From Luidia sarsii (Eukaryota > Echinodermata > Asteroidea > Paxillosida > Luidiidae), in the NCBI GenBank assembly GCA_949987565.1, contig OX465105.1, forward strand, positions 17,386,137 to 17,450,136: a stretch of DNA of 64,000 bases. The letters are read 5' to 3'. The notes under the pieces were generated by a model, which worked only from the letters and a program-made list of their open reading frames with translations, had not been told where the DNA came from and did no database searches. Shown piece after piece: positions 10,241 to 22,200 of the stretch; the first letter of the stretch is position 1; every line of letters starts with the position of its first letter. The position numbers were made by a program, and so were the translations under genes.

Positions 10241-13200
10241 TCAGTCCGTCTTTTTGTTGCTGGAAATCTGGGTCTTGTCTGCCTTCTTCTGCGCTTTGCT
10301 CTTGGTCGTCTCGTAAAGCTTAGCCAAGTCATAGTCCTTAATGATGTTCTCCTGAGCAAGAGGGGGAATATAAACAAACTGATTTAGTCTGATGAAGGCT
10401 AGCAGTTCCAGCAACCGAAACGTCGCTACCAGCAAACGATACACCCAGTGACTTTGATCCCCTTTCTCCTTCTCCACAGTGATGAACAACCCCTTCATTT
10501 CTCTTGATTTAGTATAGTCATCGATATCTTTCAATCGTATCAATGAGCAGGTTTTCTCCTGACGATCTAGACGACGTCCGATTATTATTACCATTATTAT
10601 TACCATCTGAGCTATCCAGCCCTTAGATGATGGCCTTCCCAAATCGTCAACCAAGCTTTTGCCGGGGTCCACCAACCTTGGTGAAGAGATGTTTGGCTAT
10701 GGCTCCCTTGCTGTTTCTGCCTGGTTTCCTGAGTGTTTCCTTGCCTCCTTCAAATAGCACCAGGGTGGGGAGTTGCTGCGATAATGAAGACACGTCGATC
10801 CTGTACCTGTCACCGGGATTATTAGAATTGACAGATGGCCAGGTTAGGAAAAATCATGCCTATCTCCAGCATTCCTATCTCCTGCCTTCCCGAGTCCCTC
10901 TCTTTCTCCTTCCTATAGCCCTTAACCTTGAGTGCCTTTTTAGCTTTGCTGTGGGTGATTTCGCATGAGACTCACAGGCCTCACATAAGACTTGGAAGGT
11001 TTTCATGGGGGGATCCCAATGTTAGAAAGCCTACGGTGACAACACGTAAGTCATCTCTTTCCAGAATGAGTATGGCTCTGAGAAGAGCCGGTATTTCATT
11101 ACTTCGGACAGTGTGTGCTCTGCCTGATATAAGGAGACTGCTGAATTCCAGTTCTGTTAATGTGTGTTCTGGGGATTGTTGAAGGATGTAAAAGCTTGCC
11201 AAGCTGTGCCAGCACTGGAGCATGCCTTTGGAACGTTACAGGGGATGGATGGATACAGCCCAACACTTCTAGAGGGTTGGGGGTCGGGCTAAAAAATCAA
11301 GCACAAGCAGTACAGGTTTCCAACCAGACTGCCGAGCTCAAACTCAGCCGCTTACTTTGTGGCCACATCTGTGTAGCGTCCCACATCTATCTTGCCGAAC
11401 CTGAGATGGTTGTGAGAATGGCTGAAAGGAAGAAAACAAAAGCACCCCTGCATAAACCATACAGGTTGTGAGCATGATTGGGGGGGTATATATATGCAGT
11501 CAGATGTTTGAAGCTCAATTTGGGCAAACAAACCCACACGTTCCAATAGTGACGCAGAACCACGGCATAGCCAGAATATCAACTCTGATCGATCCTGAGC
11601 ACATTGCACATGCGCAGTGAACGTTGGAACACACTCCTTCAACACAGCCAAAAAAACGTCAATCTCACTTAACGGACTACATGCATGTCACCAGACTTGA
11701 ATAAAGGGAGAAAAAACACTGCCATACAATCTCGGAAGTCCGGCTCCTTACCTGAGCGATAAGTTCGCAAAGACGCTGGCAAACTCCTGGCATCTGCTCG
11801 ACCACGGCGTGTAGAACTCAATCAGCCAGGTGACCCTGGGCGACTGCGACAACTCCTCCTGTGGAGACAATTAACGGGGGCACAGGCTAGCATGGAGGAG
11901 GATTTGGCAGTAGCCGTCTCTCCCTCAAGGAGCACTTTAACCCTGACGACCTCAAGCCCACCCAACACCCACAGCAAGGTTTTGTTGAGTTAAAGGCCCA
12001 ATACAACATTGGGAAGATCGGAAAACATCAATGTCCACAGATTTACACAGTTTGTAGATGGTCAATCTTACGGTCTGGGATGCTGTACTTCTCAAGAAAT
12101 CTTCACTCAAACATCAACGGATAGTTTAATACTATACTACGAGTAATAAACTATTTCTTACACTAAAGGCCGGTGCGAAGACGGTGAAGGTTTTTTGCAT
12201 TTTTCTACTTTCTCAGATTCGCAGGATTTCTTTTTTTGGAATGTCTAATGGTTTAACAAACAAAATGTGGCAATCTTTTGACCTTTACAAATGCTGTATA
12301 GGGCCTTTAATACAAAGGTTAAGCAGGCTGTGCGACTTACTTCTAGCGTGCTACTGTTGAAGTAGGTTACTTTCTGAGTTCCGCAATAGATCGGCTCTGG
12401 AAACACAATCAGCACAACTGTGAAACAAGAAAAAGGAAAACCAGAGAGACTGTACATTAGTCAAATGATTTCAATGAAGGCTGTGATTCTCTGACCTTCC
12501 TCAATCGTCCATAATCCTTTGTATGTGTTGGAGGATTGAGGCAAGGATGAAAATTTCCAGTTGGAGGATTATGGAGGATTGAGGAAGCATGCTATAATGA
12601 GATCTTGAAGGATTGTGGAAGATTGAGGAAGGTTGTCATATCACATTGGAGGATTGTGGGAGACTGAGGAGGATTGTGAATGATTGAGGAGAGTTCCAAG
12701 TAAACAGTCCTAGGGGGATAGGGTTGGAGGCCATAAAGGTATCTCCTGTCGGCCTTGGTCTTGGTTGCTCATTTTCTTTCCAGTTTCCACCCGAGCTATC
12801 CACAATCCATGCTCTTCAGTAGGCAACCTTCTCGAGAAGTCACTTGGCAGGCGAAGGAATTCTCCCTCTCGCCCCTTGCCAGGGAACTGGGTTACAGCCA
12901 ACACTTGGCCGTGGGACCACCGCAAACAACCCCAACCCCCGATGCTCTGAGTCTCACCCAGTGCCAGGATCACAAAGAGAATGGCGTAGCGGAAGTCGGC
13001 GTAGAAGAAGAGGATGGAGTTGGCCACTTTGCTGAACATGTACATCTTCTTGATGTACTCCCGGAAGGACAGCAGCTTCCGGTTCTTGACGACCAGAATG
13101 CAGGCCAGGAAGAACATGATGTTGGTCTCATTCTGCAAGGTGCAAAGAGAGGAGGAGGAGATTAATCCAAGGGCAAGGGGTTAAACATCTTGGGTAACCC

Positions 13201-13878
13201 AAATCTGTCTCGTGTGGAAGGAAAGTCAGCTTCCTGACAATATTGTGCTTCTTTGTTCATAAATTAGCATGGAACTCTTTTCCCTTTTTTCCTCTTGCCT
13301 TGAAAAAAATTATTACACAGGGTCAGGGGGTCAGGGTACCGCCTGCCGGTACCGGTAACAATTCAACAAGAATAAGAACCGATATGAAAAGTGAAGCCGG
13401 TCCGTTATTACTTATTGTGTCGTAAATTAGTTGCGGTAACCGTAACCCTCAGGTAGGGCTCAGGTCTCCGACCTTCGGGAGGATGAGGGTTACAGCATGG
13501 AGGTAGAGGAGCCTCCATGGTTACAGTTACCGCAACTAGTCGTAAATAGACAACTTACATGAGCCGATATTGCATTACTTACTACTAGTACTAGTACTTG
13601 AAGTCCGAGTAACTTGGACCTTACAAATACAATCGCCTTTCTTAAATTTGGAGGGGTCGGGCAAACCCCCTCCAAGCCCAAATTAAAAGAAAGGCTACTT
13701 AAGGTCCAAGTTACTCGGACCAATTACTAACCCAGTCCAGTTCGCACGGTGTTTCGACATGGGAGAATAACGATGTACATACGGGGCGGACGAACTTGCA
13801 AACCAGAAAGCTAATTGATAGCAACAGATTTAGAATATGGAAGGAACTGAAGTAGTAATTCAGGTCTCCGAAGTGCAT
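10241..13878 (-). CDS. TMX2: thioredoxin-related transmembrane protein 2 (TMX2)
   Basis: Seven exons on the minus strand join in phase: 13878-13732, 13132-12958, 12417-12341, 11858-11752, 11400-11356, 10806-10677 and 10351-10241, giving 263 residues. The start is the first Met after an in-frame TAA. Hydrophobic segments lie near residues 14-33, 52-66 and 85-113. MFSKVANSILFF, then PIYCG..KVTYFN and FGKIDVGRYTDVATK are TMX2 hallmarks. The thioredoxin fold begins near VTWLIEFYTPW (residues 142-152), but the active site is SSRC (153-156), so only the second cysteine remains, as TMX2 proteins generally lack a full CxxC. The last four residues, KKTD, fit a dilysine ER-retrieval signal. TMX2 acts in ER and mitochondria-associated membranes, in redox and calcium homeostasis. 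Joining exon 4 directly to exon 5 leaves about seven residues fewer than expected before FGKIDVG; a micro-exon may be missing. Confidence 0.92.
11991..12312. mobile_element. foldback element, family D, diverged copy in TMX2 intron 3
   Basis: GTTAAAGGCCCAATACAACA at the left and ATGCTGTATAGGGCCTTTAA at the right, with the shared inner words CACAGATTTACA and AGATGGTCAAT. Confidence 0.6.
12483..12700. repeat. GGATTGAGGA-type degenerate repeat, TMX2 intron 2
   Basis: The words GGAGGATTGAGG, GGAGGATTGTGG and GGAAGATTGAGGAAG repeat with irregular spacing of 10-20 bases. It is non-coding and lies between exons 12958 and 12417. Confidence 0.75.
13428..13538. mobile_element. MITE, family B, with perfect 9-bp target duplication
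   Basis: Arms TAGTTGCGGTAACCGTAACC and GGTTACAGTTACCGCAACTA. GTCGTAAAT is present on both sides (13419-13427 and 13539-13547), a 9-bp duplication as left by Mutator-like and some other DNA transposons. The element is 111 bases and non-coding, in TMX2 intron or promoter sequence. Arm fragments of the family lie at 1-30, about 1107-1140 and 27012-27080. Confidence 0.85.
13602..13720. mobile_element. MITE, family A
   Basis: AGTCCGAGTAACTTGGACCT at the left and AGGTCCAAGTTACTCGGAC at the right, with an inner CCCCTCC/GGAGGGG stem. It ends 12 bases from the TMX2 exon 1 donor. Confidence 0.8.
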
Positions 13879-16211
13879 TTTGTATGGTCTAAATTAGCAA
13901 GGCCCACGGCAAAATACCGGTAACAAAGTCACAGTGTAGCGCACGCGAGATGGGGAGTTTCGCTGGTTTTCATGAATCGCGCGCACATTATACGCATAAG
14001 CGCCGGTAACCAGCTATATTTTGCCATCTACCGGTAGTCTCAAACTCAAAGGCAAAGGTATAAACGGGTTCACACCACTGATTCTAGAGATGACACCATA
14101 GTTAAATATTGTTATTACTAATAAGTCTAAAGTTATTTAACCATTATATCAATAAAAATGCAATGATTATAATCAGTTATTTATTTTTATCTAAATATTC
14201 CGTCAGAATTGTAGTAGGCATTGAAAGGAAAGGATCGAAATAACAGACTGCTGGTCATTTAGTTTTGAAATTTTGAAAAAAAAAAATTGATATTGTGACA
14301 ATAAAAATTAGGCAGGGAAAAAAAGAGAAGATTTTGATTTTCCAACTGGAAAAACTAATGCAATAATAGTAAAAAATAATTGAGGAGTAGGCAGTTTGGC
14401 TCAAAGTTTGCTGACCTCTTCACTAAATCCCGGTTACTCCATTCAGTATTTTTTTTTCCATTTTTCGAAATATTTTCTTCACATTTGTCATATTTGTTTT
14501 TATGACTTAAGAGAATTTCTAAATCCTCATTTAGGAACCTCATCTAGGAGCTGCCATTTTGGCTCTAAAACTTGAACTTAGTTGAAGCACAGACCTGAAA
14601 GTAAATTGATACTTCTGAATGACGTACGTAGGTGGCGTATTTCATTGACTAATATTTCAGTATTCAAAATCAGACAAACATTTGAATCGAGGAAACGGCG
14701 GGACAAAGGAATCCATTTCTTATCACCAAGATTAAATGAGAACTTCTGATGAGGATTATAGTGGTCTCAAAACAGTGGCCATCGCACGTTACATAAGGTC
14801 ATAGCCAGTGGATAAGGTCACAGCCTAGCCTTTTCTCAAGCCACTCAACCAACCAAACATAATGTCTTCCAAATCAACAACAACTCATGTTCCATAGTTT
14901 CTTTTTATTACCAACTGATAAAGAAGAAATGACGATACAACTTAATTTTGAAACTGACAGGCACTCATACAGTAATAATATAATAATTTACAGTAATTTG
15001 TACAGCCATTTGAAGTACAGAAAAACGTATTGTAAGCAATTTTTTGACTTAAAATTAAAGCAAAAATAAATTGTTTAATCTCTGCGAGAATCATCATAAT
15101 TATTCATTCATCAATATGGAAAGAGTTTACACTATACAGTAATAAAAATGCAAATTTTTAAGTACAATTATAGTAGTAAATTGCTGGATGGACGGAGTTT
15201 AAAAGTTCAACAAGAGGATGATTGAATTCTCGGAACTTAAAAGATTTTGTGGGAAAACTTTCAGTGAGATTCACAATTATTCATGAGTGGCATAGGAAGG
15301 TGGCTGCATGGATAAACAAGAGCTAAAGTCAAGAGTAATTAAAACATGTACATGTATACATAAAAATGCTGCCATTGGTGCCAGCTGTTTACTGAGGAAA
15401 ATTACCAAAATAAAACTCTTATAATTTGTATGGGCCCGACGCTTTGATCCTAGCAGGACTTTTCTCAAAAGCAGAATGACATTCGGCCTGCAAAGGATCA
15501 AAACTACTATGCAGCTTTCTGATAATCCTTCTTTTGTGTTCACTCCTCCACACTTCTCTCTTTGAGCTATCCTCCTATTCTCACTAATCCCTACCCTACT
15601 CCTTGCCCTTCCCTTTGATCTCTCCCTACCAGCTTTACTCTTTGTCCTATGTTTCTCATCCGTGTCCTATTCACTTGCTTCCCCCTTCCTTCGTGTACAT
15701 GTATCTGTTTTGTCCTTGTCACTCTGCCTTTGAGAAGGGTCCTGCTAGGATCGAAACGTCAGGCCCACTAATTTTTGAGCCTTCCAAATCTATGAGATAC
15801 AGATCGTTTCTTTTGCAAAAGAGAGGAAGGCAATTTTAACGCCCTCTTGTGTTCAGTCTGAATCCAATCAGATGAGTATTAATCCAAATGAAGGGAAGTA
15901 AAGATCCAACCTACTAATACATTCACGGAAAGGAAACCTTTTATCGGAATAGATGCAGAAATGAATGAGCGAACGACCAACTGACTGATCTACCAACCAA
16001 CTTAACGACCAACCAACTTAACGACCAATCAACCTAGTGGTCGAACAAAAGAACGAACAAACAAAACAACTCGACAGACACACAAACAAACAAACACCCC
16101 AACAAACAAACTTAGGCAGGCAAACCTGATTTTCATTAGACAGCTCTTTTCATGCCTAAACAAATTTGGGTAGTTGTGCAGCTGGACACAGTTGAGCCCT
16201 CCTAAACAGGA
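13879..16211. other. TMX2 upstream region and gap to CCDC157
   Basis: This lies between the TMX2 start and the CCDC157 stop; both genes read leftward. 13880-14060 is CG-richer than its surroundings and the likely TMX2 promoter zone, but no TATA box or other core motif is convincing. 14080-15180 is very AT-rich with no ORF of note. 15380-15775 is a long R1 repeat, and 15970-16110 is a run of CAAACAAA-type simple sequence. No exon seen. Confidence 0.5.
15380..15775. mobile_element. R1 repeat, long form
   Basis: This long form carries a pyrimidine-rich body of about 290 bases (CCTTCTTTTGTGTTCACTCC, CACTAATCCCTACCCTACTC and ATGTATCTGTTTTGTCCTTG) before the core CTGCTAGGATCGAAACGTCA. The same long body is at 23575-23840, and inverted at 36432-36655, 20467-20660 and 60787-60960. 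Confidence 0.75.
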
Positions 16212-19200
16212 CTATCCGTAGCAGTAGGACTGGTGAATCTCCAGGTCTTGCTCCGTGGTGTACATCTTGTCGCAGGAGGGGCAAACGAAGGTGCTGAGGG
16301 GCGTGTACTGGTGGTCCTCGGGTCCCTGGCCACCCTTGGGGCGCTCAGTGTGGACCCAGCCCTGCTTGAGACTGGGGCGCCCGTTGGCCGAGGCCCTGCC
16401 TGCAGCATTCCAATGACAGAAAGGAGGGAGGTGGGAGAAAAAAAATGAACCTGAATTACCATCCACACACCGAGGTACTAATGGAAACAATGTTAGAAAC
16501 TGTTTACTGACAAATGGCAAAAATGCAAATCTAGACAATTCTAAGGGCATCACATTTGGATCTTCGTAGGACCTTTCTCAAAGGCAAAATAATGAAAATA
16601 CCTACCTTATACTATCTTAAAATGGACTCTAGCCTATGCGTGGTGGAAGTACTGATCATAAGGAGGTTTGCAGTGACACCGTGTACAGGGTTGCTCTTTT
16701 GTGAATGAGTGAGGTTCTGAGAAGAATTGGAGGGTTTCAGAGCAAACTGATTGAAATGTTAAGTGAAACCCATCGGTTCTTCTCAGAACCACACTCACTC
16801 ACAAAAGAGCAACCATGTACATGGTGTCATCGCAAACCTATCCTATCCTATCCCATTTCCTTCCCTCCTCTACCATCCAATCCTACCCTATCCTACCCAA
16901 TCCAAACCCATACAATTTCTTATCCTATCCTATCCCATCCCATCCCATCCCATCCCATCCCATCCCATCCCATCCCACCCCATCCCATCCCATCCATCCC
17001 ATCCCATCCCATCCCATCCCATCCCATCCCATCCCATCCCATCCCATCCCATCCCATCCCATCCCATCCCATCCCATCCCATCCCATCCCACCCCATCCC
17101 ATCCCATCCTATCCCATCCCATCCCATCCCATCTTATCCTAGCCAATTCTATCCAATCCCCTCCCTCCTCTCCTGCTAGGACTTAATCCAAAGTCCCTGC
17201 TACTACATTATTCCAATACCATCTCGGCCCTTGGCTGTAGTCTTGTCTCCAGCCCCAATGGCTCCACTGTGCTTCAGCTTCTGGTATGCATTCAGACTGG
17301 TGTTTCCCCCAGTGGTGCTCAACTTGGCCACATTAGGACTGCCACTGCCTGCCCATCGGCCTCCTGCAAAGACACACACATATCACAAAGATTCAGAGGG
17401 ACTTGTAGCGAGACTACACGTAGCCTATAGGCATAACTCATAAAATGCCATGTTATGAACTTGTATCGACAAACTGCTTTACACTAACATTGTCAAAAAG
17501 TTCCCAGTCAGATATTGGTTTAATGGTTTGATTGAAACTGAATAAGGTTGGGGTCAGGGTTAAAGGTAGGGTTGGGGGCAGGGTTAGGGGTACAGTTGGG
17601 GGCTGGTTGGAAGGTTTGTGGAAGTGTTCCATGGTGTCACTGCAAACCTTCCACTTCTCCCTTTTTCCCAACAAAATTTGAACCCTGCTTGTGGGAAGTG
17701 CCCTGCCTCACAAGGGGCGAGAGCTCTCAAAGGGTCTAAGCACTCCCCCCCCCCCACCTTGCTTGGCGGCGGTGGTGCGGCCGGCATCCCTGGCCTCCCC
17801 GTGGGCCTGTTTCCCCGGCAGCGGTGGGATGCCCGGGCCCGTTGCATCGTTCCCTCTGGGGCTGGCCTTCCTGGAGGGACGGGCTCTGTCCACTCCCTTC
17901 CTGCTGGGATCTGCCTCACCGTAGGCATCTGAATATGGGCCCCTGCTGGGACCAAACAAAGAGAAGGAAAGAAGGAGTGAGCTCTGCTCAATACATTGGA
18001 AGGTTTGCGGTGGCACTTCATCGATTTCAAAACAAAGTGTGGTGCTGAAATGAGCCGTTAACTCAACGTTTCGGGAAGTGCGTGCTCTGGCCATCGTCAG
18101 GAGACTGCTGGATTCCAACTAACATCGCTGCTTACATGTGCTGTGGAGAGTTTGACTCCATCTCATAAGAGATGACTTACACGGTGTCACCACAAACTTT
18201 CCACATTGTGCTTCCATTCTGCAAACCACATGTTCAATATGTTGGCATAACTAAAAGCACTCTCCCACAAAAAAAAAAAAAAAAATTGTTCACGTTTCAA
18301 ATTGAGCAATGGCCAAGTGGACACTTGACAGCTGAAATTGTCTTGGGCTATCCCAAAAATGGCCAAGTTTACCAAAATCAATTTTAGATAGCCTCAACAT
18401 GTTCCTTCTAATCACAGCTTTGCCTGTGATGTGATGCATTCAGACAAAACATTCTTCACCCAAAGATCAACACTGAACAAGAAGAACTTCAGCACGGCCA
18501 CAGAACCCGAGCTGGATTTCGCAAAGCCTGACGATGCATCGTAAACTCAACTTACGATCTGTAACCCATCGTTAGCTGTTATGAGGCAGCAAGATCACTG
18601 CCATTTGCTTAATCGTCTTGCGATTAATCGTAATGTTACGACAAGTTTGGAGAAAGCTCTCTTTGTCCGGATTTTGGATCTCATTTTCATTTCACGCAGT
18701 GATGTTTCCTGTCTCATTATAATACAGACAGGCGCTCGGTAATGGGGTTGCTGCTTGCCTCTGGGCCTGGTGGGACATTCCGAGGTCTCCCTGCTGTCTA
18801 CTGCGGCTCTCCTTCCCTGGTCCCCTGGCGCGGTCTGCGGCCGGTGCCCCCGAGGACTGCCACAGAGGAATGGCTGGCCCTGTGACCTGTATCACAAAGA
18901 CATAGTGGATGATGTTGATGTTCATGGTTATGTCTTTGTGCCTACTCAGGAAACGACTAGTAGTAGATGTGCCAAGATTGTCCCGATAGGCTAACCAATG
19001 GGAAACAACAGCCTGGGGATAGCATTTAAAGTCTAACAAATTGGGTGCATTAAACCTTTGTAGCAACAACTAATATGGTGGTTGCTACAAAAACATCAGA
19101 TGCAATGAAGGGAACAATCTGAATGCAAGTTTTGTAAATGTGGGTCCAATAAACAAAAGCATAAAAACAGTTCTGGTCCAGTCAAAGTTTTCTATGCCAA

Positions 19201-22200
19201 TTTGTTCAAAAGTTCCCAGTCAGATTTTTCTTTGTTTGTTTCACTTGAATTAACAAAAAAAAAGCTGCATCCACTTTGTGTGATCCTCTAGCTGCCTCAT
19301 GCCGTAGCCAGGTTTACAAATTACAACAATTGGTTGTTTGCATTGGTTGCATCTGAATGAAAGCAGGGGTGTGATCCCTGGAGATATACGGCAGATAAAG
19401 ACTAGCTCACTATTTGGGAAGGCCACCATCTGCGGGCGGTGGCTTACCTTGGCAACCGGAGACGGGCCGTTCTGCTGGGCCAGCATCTTGGCGATGTTCT
19501 TGCGCAGCAGTCCGTTCTGCTCCTCCAGGATCTGCATGCGGATGTTGTTGGAGCGGACCTGCTCCTGCATGTCCGAGGGATTGTCGCCCTCGCCTGAGAC
19601 CAAGGAGAGGGGGGGGGGGGACGAAGCGGAGGAAAACCAACGAGGAAGAGGATTTAAGTCGGGATGTGTGGCTGAGAATCCGAGAAGGTAGACCGATGGT
19701 CACAATGCTCAAATGACAGAGGCAGAGACCTTGTTGTCTGAGATTGAGTCTGAGACCTCACCTTCGAAGACTTGAGGCCTGGGACTGAAACCTCAATGTC
19801 CAAGACCAAAACCAACATCCCGATGCCCAAGACCATGACCGGGGAGGGGAGGGGTTTTGGAGGGGGAAGGAGTGTGGAGGGGGAGAGGGGTAGAAGAGGC
19901 GGTGGGGGAGTGGATTGGATCGAATTGAAAGAGATTGGAAAGGACAGGAGTGGATTTAAAAAGATTGGAGGAGATTGAAAGGGATTGGAGGGAATGAAAG
20001 GGATTTGAGGGGATTAGAGTTTTCTGGAGTGGAATGGAGGGGACTGGAAAGGATTGGAAGGGATTTGAGGGCATTGGAGTAGACTGGAGAGGGTTGGAGT
20101 GGATTGGAGTGGATTAGAGTGGGATGGAGTGGGGTTGGAGGGGATTGGAGTGGATCAGAGCTGGTTGGATTGGATTGCAGTGGAATAAAGGTGATTAGAG
20201 TGAACTGGAGAGATTCGGGGAAGGCTGGAGGGGACGGGGACCAGTCTGACCTGTTGGTGCAGGTCCCTGGGGCAGAAGTCCTGGGTTCATGTCCGGGTAC
20301 TGCACCAGCATCCTCTCCCTGCTCTGGGCGTCAGACAGCTGGGCCTCCAGGGTCACAATCATGGTCTGCAGGTCGCCGATGGACTGCTCCAGAAACTGCT
20401 TCTCCTCCCGGACGGATGCCAGTAAATCCTGGAGGGCAAGCAATGGGCATTTCAATCTCAACAGATAGAGGGCCTGACATTTCGATCCTAGCAGGACCTT
20501 TCTCAAAGGCAAAGTGACAAGGGCATACACGGACAGTCAGGGGGAGGGAAAGCCCTGACAAGCACGACCGACAGAGGAAGGACAAAAGAGGAAGGGATTG
20601 GGAGGCAGATGTACATCCAGGGAGGGGAGATCAAAGGGAAAACAGGGTGGGGAGGATCAAAGGGATGGGAGGGAGGTGGAAGATCAAAGGGGAAAGCCAC
20701 AGGGAAGATGAAAGAAAAGAGGGATTAATGAAGTGAGGATTAGTCAATCCCTTCCTGAATGGGTATTTCAATCCACATACCATGAAGAAGAACTTGGACT
20801 GTAACTAATACCAAGATTGTCAACCAAGAAGAGACTGAATCTGGAGTCTACTGAATTTTGGACCATATCACTAAATCAGTTGACCAATCACATTGGATAT
20901 AATAATGTGCGGCCCACACGGTAGGGAGATGTGCTCACCTTCTCTGTCTTCAGCTCTTCCTTCAGTTGCTTCACCTCCCTCTGCGTCTCCTCCAGCTGTT
21001 CCGTCAGCTGCTCCTGCTCCTCCTCCGAGGCGGCCAGCAAGTCGCGGAGGTCGCTGCACTCTTGGTCTAGCTCGTCCACGCGCCGGGCCAGGGTGTCGTG
21101 CTTTGTTTGCATGGCCTGTCAAAAATAGCGACGAACAATTCCTGTGAGACCTCATTTTCAAAAAGGAGGGAATTCGTGAGGAGAGAACAGAATGCTGAAT
21201 ATTTTCAGTAATAAAAAGTAGTGAAAAATTGGTTTTCTGAGGCAAAAGAGAAGTGTTGACCACATCTTTATTTGTATGGTGCTTGGCTTCCCTATCGCAT
21301 CCTCTAAGGACCATTTTCAACGACTCAGATTCAGGGGCATCAAAAATGACTCAAGACTCAAGAGCGGTGACCCAGACTCAAATTGAGTCGCAAAAAGTCT
21401 GGCCCTCTGACCTGGCCGTGCTTCTGGACGCTGCGGTTCCTGGCCTGCTCCTTGCCCAGCTCCTTGCTGGTGGCCTGCAGCGTCTCGCCGGCGTCCTGCA
21501 GCTGCCGGCTCAGCTCCTGCACCTGGCTCTCCAGGCGGACCAGGCCGGCCCGGTTGGCCGTGTTGCCCTCAGCCTCCAACGTCAGCCTGGCATTGATGTC
21601 CTCTGGGGGGGGGGGATTGAAATCCATGAATGATGAGGCCATGCCAATTTCTGTGGAGACTTGACTTTCTAATGAGCTTAAAGGTGATATACAAAAATGT
21701 TGCAAACTGCTTACTGACTAAAATTACCAAAATGTAAATCTTAAAATTTAGTGGGCCTGACGTTCCGATCCTAGCAGGACCTTTCTCAAAGGCAGAGTGA
21801 CTCTGCCTTTGAGAAAGGTCCTGCTAGGATCGAAACGTCAGGCCCACTAAATTTTAAGATGAGCTTATAACTAAGCAGGTGACCGACGTTGTATGTTGTC
21901 ACACACTGGCAAATTCACCCACGCATTGAAAGCATTGCTTTTGAGTGTTGGGTGAAACCATGATGATGAGGCCGTGCCCAATTCAGCAGTGACTTGACTT
22001 TCTCATAAGCTTCACTAAGCTGGGTCCAAGTTCATGGAATCCGTTACCATTAGCAAAAAATCTTTGCTAACCGTAGCAGATATTCTTTGCTAATTGTTTG
22101 TGTATTTCAACATTGAAAGTCTTGCTAATTCCATGAAATAGATAAACGCTAAACGCTGCCCGTAAGACAGATTTATGCCATAATGGATTCCATCAAATAA

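Noticed and set aside
11461..11511. 51-base candidate micro-exon for TMX2
   Set aside because: In phase and with a GTATGG donor, but it has no pyrimidine tract and the peptide does not resemble the missing TMX2 segment.
11668..11694. 27-base candidate micro-exon for TMX2 with a GTGAGA donor
   Set aside because: It contains an in-frame TAG.
16920..17146. ORFs of GMGWDG and HPIPSHP repeats
   Set aside because: Six-frame translations of the CATCC array inside a CCDC157 intron.
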